From Metallyticus violacea (lineage: Eukaryota; Arthropoda; Insecta; Mantodea; Metallyticidae), in contig CM060833.1 of the NCBI GenBank assembly GCA_030762175.1, positions 74,957,501 through 75,021,500 of the forward strand: a stretch of 64,000 nt of DNA, written 5' to 3'. The translations under genes and the position numbers were made by a program. Below, one piece after another: positions 22,245 to 31,772 of the stretch. Position 1 is the first letter of the stretch; each line of letters begins with the position of its first letter. The notes under the pieces are model-generated. The model searched no databases. It saw nothing but the letters and a program-made list of their open reading frames with translations, and was not told where the DNA came from.

Positions 22245-22532
22245 AGTTGGTTCTGGCATCTATTGGTGCATACTTGCCTCGTAGACCCAAGATCGCAGGT
22301 TCAATCCCAGCCTGGGTCGATGGATTTTTGGAGCGTAAAAATCCTAAGTATGACTTTCTTCGGAAGGGAAGTAAAGCAGTGGGTCCCGTAAAGTAGATTT
22401 ACGGCACGTAAAAGAACCTCAAGCTTGGAATAAGAGCTCTTTTAGTAAAAAATTATCGTCGTTTCACATTCTGAATTGAATGGACCGCTGATGACCTGAG
22501 ATGTTAAAGAGCGTCCGTAAATAAACCAAATA
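22245..22532 (+). mobile_element. SINE-B copy
   Basis: The tRNA-like head is GGTGCATACTTGCCTCGTAG, then GATCGCAGGTTCAATCCCAG (B box). The body contains GTAAAAATCCTAAGTATGAC, TTCTTCGGAAGGGAAGTAAA and GCAGTGGGTCCCGTAAAGTA. The tail is GATGACCTGAGATGTTAAAG, then ATAAATAAACCAAA-like sequence. The same family occurs reversed at 36484, 37644 and 57036 and as a truncated forward copy at 29379. Confidence 0.85.
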
Positions 22533-23567
22533 CTATTATTACCTTTATGTTGCATTTGTTATGTTTATGATGAAGAGAGTTCCAATTGAAAAAAACAAAA
22601 CATTTTAATGTTAGATCAATTTTGGATAGAGGACATCACATAAGAATATATATATCTTCAAATACTTGTGACTGAATCATCATATTAAAGTCGCATTTTA
22701 ATTTTATATTTGGAAATATTTGATAAAACATTTTTGTAAATGTATCTATTATTATTATTTGAAAATAAGAGGGTTATTTGTTGGAATACTTGAACAAGAG
22801 GATATATTATTTAAACCTTTTATTCTTTATTATTAGATAAAAGCAATGAAGTTTTTATTTTACTTACTCAGTCTTATAAAAAGACATACTTTGACACGAT
22901 GCAGATACATTTACATTTCAGTAAATGCATTTAATTATGCATATGACTATTTATGATACTTAAACTTCTGGGCGCAGCCTTTAGTTTGATTTAAAAAGAT
23001 TATTGCTTTGTCTACTTTAAGTCATAAAATATTATTAAACTCCATAGAGTTTTCTCGTCCCTTAACTACATTTAAGATGAATCTTGTCCAGTAATGGAAT
23101 TAAATTAAACCAGTAGTAATTATCATACACGAATAAAACATTTTAAGTTTAATAAAGTTCAATTATAATGAGATTTATTGAATATTGCCTCAGTTAAATC
23201 TATAATACATAGAAGTAGGTTTCAGCAATCAACCACTGTAAAAGTATTTAGAAATGTTCATTAGGCATTAAAATTTTAGTACATTTAGGAAAATAATTGT
23301 TTGTACTGCCTGTGTTTTGATGAAATTAATAAACCCTGTAAAGATCTTATTTGGACAAACTAGTTTTTAGACTGGTCATAGTATTTATAACAATTGAGTG
23401 CTACAAACTTTAGTTTTATATATATAGTCATGATTATGAACATATTTATACTAATACAAATTAGCTATGTGCCATTTTTTTAATTTTTACATTATTCACA
23501 GCAATTTGGAAATTAGAACATTGTTGAATTAGAATTACACAAATTAGTTTCTTTAATTAATTTACAG
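22533..23567. other. AT-rich stretch, nothing recognised
   Basis: Very AT-rich with no gene-like segment. It ends in TTTAATTAATTTACAG, a plausible splice acceptor for the next entry. Confidence 0.45.
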
Positions 23568-23737
23568 AAGTAACCATGTTGGCAACCTTGAAACCATGTC
23601 AGGCTGGAAGAAAATCAATAACAGCTGGTCCTATCATTGCGCATGGCCAAGTGTATACAACGCAAGAAAGCAGCAATTTAGAAACGTGTCATCGACAAGC
23701 TCCTGCTCATCCGGAAGATTGCACTATACAGGAGAAA
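23568..23737 (+). CDS. Candidate internal exon of an unrecognised gene
   Basis: The segment sits between ATTTACAG and GTAGGT, which are good acceptor and donor matches. It is open throughout in the frame containing the ATG at 23576; that frame includes GRKSITAGPIIAHGQVYTTQ and HRQAPAHPEDCTIQEK. Joining its last full codon (AAA) to the exon at 27787 keeps the frame and reaches a stop after 35 codons. A competing Ser-rich frame is also open (23596-23829), which weakens the case. It is GC-richer than its flanks. No protein family was recognised, so no function is proposed; splicing and expression are inference. Confidence 0.25.
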
Positions 23738-23774
23738 GTAGGTACTCCAATATTTCTCGCATTCATTCCTTTCT

Positions 23775-23935
23775 ACCGATAGTAGATAAACCGACCGCCG
23801 TTGCTAAGAGCTGGGGAGTGCGCTTGTGAACAAACATGCGCATGCGCTCGGCGGTTAGTGCTGCCATTGGAATTTGCTTTCCAGGTGTTATGTCGGCTAC
23901 ACAAGGGATGCGAAGTGACTTCTCGATGACCAGAT
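23775..23935. promoter_or_regulatory. CpG-rich segment with NRF-1-type palindrome and CCAAT box
   Basis: TGCGCATGCGC at 23837-23847 matches the NRF-1/erect-wing binding consensus, and GCCATTGG (a reverse CCAAT box) lies about 20 bp downstream. CpG dinucleotides are locally dense in an otherwise CpG-poor area. This combination is typical of TATA-less housekeeping promoters. No clear first exon was identified on either strand. Confidence 0.25.
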
Positions 23936-24239
23936 AAATATATTTAAAAAAAATAAGTAAAACTTTAACCTTAAATGCTACCTCTCTAAAACAAGTTTAA
24001 AAACCAACGATTATCCCAGTAGCGTTACTCAAAGATTTAGATAATTTTTCTATACTCCTCCTAGTGAGAAGTACGTGAAATACTTCCTTGAAACAAAGCC
24101 TGTTTTGAAACGAGTGCAATAAATTTTATTTATAAATTAATTAATTTTCAAATATTTAAAGGGCTGTCTAAAAAGCCTCGTTTCGCAACCATTCTACTCA
24201 CAAAATAAAAGCTCATTTGTATCATTTAAATAGCTGTTA

Positions 24240-24700
24240 TTAAATTACTATGCTTTCTGGTCTCCGTTTTGCTTTTACCCGCACGAGGACATACTGGCAG
24301 CCGGGAGCACATAGCGTAGCTGCCCACACCCAGCCGGCTGTGCAATCGGCAAAGCACAAAAGATGAAAATTCTCCTTCCCGAGCCGGTGGGCTGTAAGAC
24401 ATGCACTTTGGTAACTTTGTAGGGATGAACTTTTAGTAAATTTATAGCAGAATGTATTGCTGTAAGGCTGAGCTCGCAGGCTAACTTTCGCGGCGATTGT
24501 TTTAATCGAGCAGCAGAGGATATCACACAGACTATCCTCGTTATCACATGAAACTTGCGTGTTATTTTCTTGTCCAACTGATCCTATTATTTTGAATTGT
24601 TCTACTATTTTAAGAACAGGCATTAACCCCCTGGAAAATATTCTTGAAATTCTGCGCGACACTGAGCAATTGATTCATTTCTTAAATGGTTGCAGCAAAT
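24240..24700 (-). pseudogene. Tc1/mariner-superfamily transposase, N-terminal fragment
   Basis: On the reverse strand, MPVLKIVEQFKIIGSVGQEN corresponds to the linker after the first helix-turn-helix. In the next frame SAARLKQSPRKLACELSLTA, then HPYKVTKVHVLQPT, match the second helix-turn-helix and the conserved 'HPYKVxxVHxL' stretch common in insect transposases of this family. The catalytic domain and terminal repeats are not recognisable. At least one frameshift separates the two parts. Confidence 0.7.
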
Positions 24701-26424
24701 GAAAATGCATTGTTTTGTATTAAATCTTTGAACAATGAAATCAGAGAAATAAAACTCAATATACAGTAACTGTCCGATCGTAAACATGCACTAACCCGCC
24801 TTATCAGCGGCAATATATCTTTGACTGTCGGTGTGTACAGCTGTGTTTAGTCAGCTTCGGATCCGGTCGTTTGCGGGGAAAAACAAAGGTCCTATGTAAT
24901 GATTTACTATTTTAATTTTATCGTTATAAACAAAAACATTAAATTTCACAGTGAAAGCATAAGCAAAAATCTGACTTGTTTCTTGCTAGGATAATTAATT
25001 AAAATCTGTTTTACGACTGAATTCGCCACTCTCGCCTAAATTCTCAATTATTGTAAAGCTTCAACATTCCTAATTTGAACGACCGATGAAACTGAAAACA
25101 TTGAATACTCCGTCCATTTCAAATCTCCTTTAAAATGAAGGTTCTTATATTATAAAACGTTTCATTGTTCTCACTGTACCCAAAGAATAGCCTCGTATCT
25201 TTCACGAACTAGCAAGTGCAATACAACTTCCGTACTGTACGAAACTAAAGAAATGGGGGCGTGTTAGGGTGCATGGCGGGATAGAGATTGATCTGCAAAC
25301 TTGTAAAGAGAACGCTTATAAATAAGAACAATTTATTTTAAAGGAAGGAGTTTCGAACGTGGAAACTTTTTATAAAGTAAGATGATGCAAATCTAAAGAG
25401 AGTTCTGGCAAGAATTTCGTAATAAATTGTGTGCTGGAGTTTGAAAAGCTAAGGAATTGTTAGGGCAGCAGTGACCCGAAAGCCATAAATGGAATATTTG
25501 GAAATAGTTGAAAGTGGTACATAGCAGTTTTTTAGAATAGTTACTCAAATAACGTACATAAACTTTGAAAGTATAGAAAAAATAAATAAACAAAGTGCAA
25601 ACCAGCAAACATTACAATAGTTTTTACTAAGTAGAGAACGCAGAAATATACTAAACAATTATACCTGCATATTTATTTGTTTTTATATTCAGTATAACAA
25701 AGGTTAATTGTGACTTCCTTAAAAGGTAGCGTATAATTTAACCTCTATGCAGGCAAGTGTTACCTTGGGTCTCATTATATTACCCTCTTTATTTTCCTTA
25801 CGTTTTTTTACACTTGATTGGATTTTTGACCAAATTTACCCATATATTCATTAAATATTTTTAAAATATCAACAGTTTTAAACTCAGTTGTTTCTTATAC
25901 AAGGCATATATTTTTAAAAGGTGTCATTATATTCAAAATAATATTTCCTCTGTTCCAAGCTATAGTATAGAAAAACTATTCCAAATTATGGTATGAAAGC
26001 AAATAACTTATGGGTTCGATACTATGCTATATATACTACATATCATGCGATCAAATTTGTTTTCCCCCGGGGGGTTTTGCCTACGGGTTAAGATGGTTTT
26101 ATTTACATGGTCATGTAGTGACACAAAACAATTAGATACTTGAGTGCAGAAAAAGCTGATCTTGTACACGAAATGCCAAATAAAACCAAAAAGTTGGTGT
26201 TTGTGTGCTGTAGAAATCTATGCGCTTGAATTTAAGAGACTATGAATATCTGACTCCGCCGGGAAACAGCGTGTTTCGCCGTGCCAAGCAAATCGCCGTT
26301 AAGTCGGCCACGCATCTAAATGAAGGATTTGTAGAATGCACATGCATTCTGAGGAGTTTCCTGAATAGATGGTCAACCGTTTGTCAGAGCTGCCTCTGTG
26401 ACATTACAAACGCACAGATGAAAT
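24701..26424. other. Non-coding stretch, nothing recognised
   Basis: No gene or known repeat. A short C/G palindrome (CCCCCGGGGGG) lies near 26066. Confidence 0.45.
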
Positions 26425-26605
26425 GAATGATGAAAGGTAAATTCATAGCAAAGAAATACTAACCCGGCATTTACTTTTTCTTAAAATGGACCGAGGAGGA
26501 TCGCGGAAAGCCTCAGTCAGGATAGTTTTGGACATGATTTGGACCTAGGGCCTCCCGAATACAAGTCCCAACATTACCGCCTTAGCCAAACCGATAAGTG
26601 ATCTT
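26425..26605 (-). mobile_element. SINE-C copy, reverse strand
   Basis: On the reverse strand: GGTTTGGCTAAGGCGGTAAT (A-box region), TATTCGGGAGGCCCTAGGTC then CAAATCATGTCC (B-box region). CTTTCCGCGATCCTCCTCGG and GCCGGGTTAGTATTTCTTTG follow. It is alignable with 13610-13785. Confidence 0.7.
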
Positions 26606-27786
26606 TTTTCCAGTGGTAAAAATGACTTCTTAATCTTAGTTTTATCAGTATATTAAAAAGCTGAATGCTTTATAAATAACTTGTAGGAAATTCTTGAGGA
26701 ATTGCATTAAAAAACATAAAATCAGTCGCCTCTAAGATTTATCCTTTGATATTTTCTACAATAAATATCGTTTGACAATAATTAAATTCATATAAACTTT
26801 GAAAAAACAAAGTACTTTAATTTTTATAGAAAACATAAAAACGTTGCATAGCTAAAATAAAATATAATCGTACATAAAATTTCTCGGAATTATGTTTGAT
26901 CATAACTAGAATTGGAAATATCATATGGATTACTTCTTATCCGAAATAAGTTCGGCGTGTTTTCAGTCAGATAACAGTTCATTTTATAAATAATAGCATC
27001 CTAAAACAGTACATTTGCTTACTTCCATTCCTTAATGACTTATGGAATAAGTTTTGGGGAAATTTATAAATTCTAAAAAAAAACAAACAAAAAAAATCTT
27101 ATGCAAAAAAGAGAATAAGAATAATGACAGGGACAAAATGATTAACTCATTGTAAAAAACTTTTAGACTTTTACCATTAGCTTGTGAGTTCATTCTAGCT
27201 GTACTTTTATTTGTAGTACACAATTGAAAAGCATTCATAAATAACTCTGGTATACACAGCAAAGAAACCAGACACAGGCAGGGTTACACTTAAGTTCAGG
27301 TTAGTATTAAAGATATATACCTTATCACTCACACCTTCTACACAGAGGAGGATTTTACACAATCAAAAAATAAATGTACTATTTTTATCCATTGAATTAA
27401 TTCAATTTTATAAATATAAATCATTTAAGGTACCATTAATATGTTTTTAATTGCATTTTAATGGCAGCTGTGTAAAAAAATTACTATCTCTGACAAACTC
27501 TACACCGGAGGTAACATTTGTAGTATGAAGAGTGGGACAACTTCATAATTCAATAAAAATAATATTTGTAATTTCTGGCGAAATATACCTCCTGGACTTA
27601 GACTAAACTTATTGACTAATTTTATTATAGGATCCACAGATTGAAGCAATATGATATGAATACACAGATTTAATTAAAAGTATTGTTCTTTTTATCCTTT
27701 TTATGAAAATTAATGTCTGTTTACAAGAAAAAAAGATGTAGATTTATTGTTGCCATTTTATAAAACAAGTATTATCACTTTTGCAG
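26606..27786. other. AT-rich stretch, nothing recognised
   Basis: No gene-like segment. It ends with TATCACTTTTGCAG, a good splice acceptor for the next entry. Confidence 0.45.
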
Positions 27787-27894
27787 GTTGGCAAACTTGC
27801 TGCGCGGTCAAGAGATAATGGAACAATTGCACCTTGCAATGAAAAGACTCTACCAAGTGCTAAGGATCACAGATATCTACTTATACAACTGTAA
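27787..27894 (+). CDS. Candidate terminal exon paired with 23568-23737
   Basis: Following CTTTTGCAG, the frame reads VGKLAARSRDNGTIAPCNEK, then 15 further residues to a TAA at 27892-27894. It continues the 23568-23737 frame exactly at a codon boundary (phase 0). Together they would give a C-terminal tail of about 90 residues with a 4-kb intron. That intron contains a transposase relic and a SINE, as is normal in large insect genomes. No domain was recognised and no upstream exon was identified. Confidence 0.25.
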   Translation, partial: VGKLAARSRDNGTIAPCNEKTLPSAKDHRYLLIQL

Positions 27895-28577
27895 TGGTCT
27901 CTGATGGCTGACATAAACGTGTACCACAAGAAGCCGATGGAAAAATATCTCGTAACACCTGAGACTTTTCAGTCTCGGTGAAAACAAAAGAGCGCTACAA
28001 AGCGTACACATAATGGTGTGGTTTTTACTGTGATGCGGTCGCGCCTCGAACTTCAAGTGCCACGTGCGAATTTCCTTTGCGGTTATGGCAGAGGCCGGGT
28101 GTATCACATGCAACGAAAACTTTCTGGTGAATTAATCGTAGACATGGTTTTTTATAAACAAAGAAAACTTGTCAGAACTATATATTTGTTAAGATATATA
28201 AATTATTTTTTGTACAAAATGTTTCCTCAGCAAGCATTAGTTATAAACATACAATTTCATTTTTTTAAATTACAAGGAATGTCAAATTTGTTACTAGTGT
28301 GCACATTAATAGGCTATTAAAGAAGATTTTGTCGTAACGTTAGCAAAAAGTTCATCCTTTTTTTTTTTAATCAACAAAAGTTTGTTTGAAATCTTGGCAT
28401 TTCAGAAATATACTTCGATTCTTCTTGGAAGAACTGGCATTCAAAACAGCTTTGCTCCACGTACCATTTGTCATTCTGTTTTTTTTTTTTTTTCTTGGGG
28501 GAGGGGGTGGAAGGTGAGAGACTGATCATTAATCAGCGATCCTTCATTTAAGAAATCTCAAGTGCACAAATCGACCA
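27895..28577. other. Unassigned; short GC-richer patch at 28015-28115
   Basis: The patch contains a CACGTG E-box near 28061 and an open but unrecognised frame with no ATG start. The rest is AT-rich with T tracts near 28360 and 28482. Confidence 0.35.
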
Positions 28578-28850
28578 TCACGGGTGGCCGAGGTCATTAA
28601 GGAGCGGATCGTGAGCGGAAGGTCTGGTGTTCGAATCCCAGCAGGACCGTCTTCCCTGATTGGCATTTTTCCAGGTTTTCCTTAGTCCTTATAAATGGCA
28701 AATACTGGCGAGGTACCCTAAACTTAGGCCTGAAAAGCTTCCTTCCTTAAAAAACATCCTTTCCCAATTTATCATTTCATCTCATGTATCATCAGGTCAC
28801 CGCCTGTGGTGCCTCAGTAGTAAAAAGGGCATTAAACACTGTTAAAAATT
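28578..28850 (+). mobile_element. SINE-A copy, well preserved
   Basis: The head is TCACGGGTGGCCGAGGTCAT (A box), then TCTGGTGTTCGAATCCCAGC (B box). The body contains TTTTTCCAGGTTTTCCTTAG, AACTTAGGCCTGAAAAGCTT and TATCATTTCATCTCATGTAT. The tail is AAAGGGCATTAAACACTGTT. It is the best-preserved head of the family in this window and resembles a tRNA Leu/Ser-type gene. Confidence 0.9.
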
Positions 28851-29378
28851 CCACGTTTATTTTTCTTTACACCACTCTTTTTTATGACTGTCTTTACTGA
28901 TAAAAAGTTTTATAGGTGTCGATAACGTTAACCTCGAGAAGGGAAAATATCTATTTAATACTCTCCAATGCTATCCAATTTTCTTATTCTTTCGAATTAC
29001 TGAGGAAGGGATTTGTAAAAAATCTTCATAAAATCTTTATGCAGAATTGAGCTACGTAGCATTTGGTGCACAATAATCTTGATACATGAAATGTTTATTG
29101 TTGGTGGAAGTATATATTCGCACACAACTTAATTCATATTCTTAGACATATAAATACTTCGCACTAATATAGTTTCCCGTATATAAAAGGTGTCTCAAAC
29201 CCCTTAGAAAATTAATGCTATGGGCCGTGTAATAAAACAAACAAAAATTGTTCGTATAAATGAATTATTAAGTTATAGTTATTGGATGATTAATGAATAA
29301 GAAGATTCCTAGTATTACTATTATTCTTGTTTTATTGCTACGTTGAAGATAGTTTCATTTCAATAAACAGTTTGTATC
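28851..29378. other. AT-rich stretch, nothing recognised
   Basis: No gene or repeat recognised. Confidence 0.5.
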
Positions 29379-29513
29379 TTAGATTTACGCCACGAAAAAG
29401 AACCTCAAATCTGAAAGAGGCCTCTGAACAAAATTTATCGGCCATTTCATGTCCTAAATTGAATGGGAAGCTGATGACCTGAGATGTTAAAGACATTCCA
29501 TAAATAAACCAAA
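29379..29513 (+). mobile_element. SINE-B copy, 5'-truncated
   Basis: It starts at TAGATTTACGCCACGAAAAA, continues through GAACCTCAAATCTGAAAGAG and GATGACCTGAGATGTTAAAG, and ends in ATAAATAAACCAAATCAAC. The tRNA-derived head is missing, as is typical for truncated retroposition. Confidence 0.8.
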
Positions 29514-29617
29514 TCAACAAAATAAACACTACACAGTTTTGGGCGTTCTGATATGTTTCTCACCGAAATAACAAAACACCAGAGGACGATACATTCGGTT
29601 TCTTAGAATTACGAGTA

Positions 29618-29806
29618 TTAATTACTACATTCATTGTCAGCACCACTAATATGAAAACTGCGTATTTTGCTTTTATGGTTTTTGGTCACATTGGTACGTT
29701 CCATTGGTATTTCTCCAGCAAAACCTATGTGAAAATTTTGATCAATAGTGCATACTAAAGCAGCGAAAAGAAAAATTACTCGGAGAGGAAGGAGTTTATA
29801 AAACAT
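29618..29806 (-). CDS. Candidate small secreted peptide (62 aa), unrecognised
   Basis: From the ATG at 29804-29806 the frame encodes 62 residues. The N-terminus has signal-peptide character: a basic residue, then a hydrophobic core LLPLRVIFLFAALVC (residues 5-19), with a polar region from residue 21. An N-glycosylation sequon (NVT, residues 39-41) and a C-terminal cysteine (residue 60) follow. Just upstream on the same strand are a TATATAG box and an initiator-like TTCATC about 31 bp downstream of it, the normal TATA spacing. I recognise no family. It could be a genuine small peptide gene, a first exon, or a chance frame. Confidence 0.3.
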   Translation of the reverse strand: MFYKLLPLRVIFLFAALVCTIDQNFHIGFAGEIPMERTNVTKNHKSKIRSFHISGADNECSN

Positions 29807-29828
29807 AAATTGGAATATTGGGACCAAA

Positions 29829-29863
29829 GATGAACTCCGTATCACACATATAAATACTATATA
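29829..29863 (-). promoter_or_regulatory. Candidate TATA/initiator pair for the 29.6-29.8 kb frame
   Basis: On the reverse strand TATATAG begins at 29863. The A of TTCATC, a candidate start site, lies 32 bases downstream. The ATG follows about 25 bases later. In AT-rich DNA such boxes arise often by chance. Confidence 0.2.
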
Positions 29864-30124
29864 CAAAATTTAAGATAGTTGTACCAAAGAAATTAATTTA
29901 TACAAGCATTATTATAACTGCGATTTTAAAGTTTAAAAATGTGACTTTAACAAGGATAAAAAGAAAAAAATCGTTCCAAAACTGAAAACAGATTAATACC
30001 ACTAAGTGTTCTCACTCGTAAGAAAGTCATCTGAACTTTTCATGACCTCTATCTAGTCCGTAAGAATCCACAGTTTTTGATTCAGCTCAAACAGTTGTTG
30101 ATAAAGGAGGAATTTGCTTATTGT

Positions 30125-30325
30125 TGCGACACTTTCAACCTAATTGATGAGTTTAGGCGATAACATTTTGGATTCGCATTCGGGAGGTCCAGGGATCAAA
30201 TCCCTCAAGGTCAACAATCCAGTTTATTTATTTATTTATTTTTTATTTATTTATTCCCATGATTTCCTCTGATCGCTTAGGGAAATGAATATTTTTCCAC
30301 AATTTTCCGCCCTTCCATTTCGTCT
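30125..30325 (+). mobile_element. Divergent SINE-C copy with (TTTA)n tract
   Basis: The head contains GTTTAGGCGATAACATTTTG, then GCATTCGGGAGGTCCAGGGA and TCAAATCCC (B box). A TTTA repeat runs about 30223-30254. Downstream CATGATTTCCTCTGATCGCT resembles, weakly, the body of the copies at 13.7 and 26.5 kb. Confidence 0.5.
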
Positions 30326-30339
30326 GAGTTCATTATGTT

Positions 30340-31015
30340 GGTTTTGGCACAGGACAGAAAGTGCTAGGCGAGATGGATTGGTGCTGTGTGCAACGTGACG
30401 GTAGCTTGCGCTTTGGAAAGATTCTGTCCCAGGTCTGGTATGGAAGCAGCCCTTTCGAAGGGCTCAAACTCTTTGCCGTCAGGGTGTAATATCTAAAAAA
30501 CATTGTTTGGGACCCCATTTTGTCCAAAACTTCATCGCCTGGATATCCAGTATTTTTTCCAGAGACTTTCAGCCGAGGGAGGGGGAATGAACATGAGAGG
30601 TGTAATGAAAGTTTAATTCTCGAACGGGTGCGTTGGTTTTGCGTAGCAGCTGTCATATGATGACATCATCTATAGTTGGGAATTTGTTGTAATTAATCTC
30701 AGTTTACATTATTTATTTTAATCTTCAATGTTTCAACATCTGAATAAAATATGAATTAAAACTTAATTATTAGTGAAGAAGAAATAATGGAGCAAAGCTG
30801 GAAAATGGTGAAAAAAATAATCATAGTCACCCTGCATACAGCGCTACATTATTACAACCAAATTTTACTATTTGTGGTATCGAATCCTCCCCCCCCCCCC
30901 CCAGGAGGTATAATTATATGAAAGAAATACTGCGTGGATCCTGCCAGCCTGTTATCTCCCTCACATAATCCCTTCCTCCGGAGGTATAGACACAAACGGC
31001 CAGCTTTTATGCAAC
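30340..31015 (-). repeat. FV interspersed repeat, inverted copy
   Basis: CGTGACGGTAGCTTGCGCTT then TGGTATGGAAGCAGCCCTTT (30390-30470) is the complement of the right-end segment at 1235-1388 and 39490-39655. GGAGGTATAGACACAAACGG then CCAGC near 30980-31005 is the complement of the left-end signature at 187-275. So one copy of about 0.68 kb lies in reverse orientation. The interior differs from the other copies and includes a 13-C run near 30889. Confidence 0.55.
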
Positions 31016-31603
31016 GCTGAAGTACCGAAATGGCCTCCTCCCTGTACCCGTCCAGCCTTTATGCATCATATTCTGTGCATGTGAAGAAACTGTGTGCGCT
31101 ATTTTTTATTGTGAGTCAAAACCGCGCGCCAGTGCAGTGTTTGCAGATGTTTTATTTAATCCGCAGCAATTTCTGCATTGTTTGTGACTGAGAACAAAAC
31201 ATTTCACCATTACACACCTGAGTCGAAGTAGTCAAAGCATGGATATCGACTGTGGAAGTATCCAAAGACGGTGAAGTCCTTTTGTCGCCTGGGAAGGTAA
31301 TAGCAACCGTTTTAGAAAACATTAGCTCTGAAAAATGATTAAAAAGTAATAATAAATAACAGGAACAGGTTTTTGAGTTGTTTGAAAAATGCACTCAAGG
31401 AAAATCTTCCAAAATTGGCTCACAGCGCAAGGCGCATCTCGGACTTCGATGGTGGCAAAGACAAAAAAGTGTGTAATTTTGAATTTCGAATTTATTTCTA
31501 ATTCATTCTATTCTCCAGATAAGCCCTCAACGATTTTTCCTATTCTTGACCATAAAAATTTAACTCCATGGTAAGGTTGTGAAATGAAAATGTTACAAGG
31601 ATA
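31016..31603. other. Unassigned; one short splice-bounded open segment
   Basis: On the reverse strand TTACCTTCCCAG and CAG/GTGTGT bound a 71-base open segment near 31225-31295. No partner exon or family was recognised, so it is not called as a gene. Confidence 0.3.
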
Positions 31604-31772
31604 AGTCCATTAATTTCCGGTCAGGCCGATAAGGCTTATCGCCTTCACAAAACCCTTATCTGGTGTCATAAATTAGCTGTTAAGTAAATACTTGTAGCTG
31701 TAGCTTCCGCTTCGCTGCGTACAGTTGTTCAGATAGTTGCATAAAAAAGCCTACGAGTAGAGGATTGTGAAA

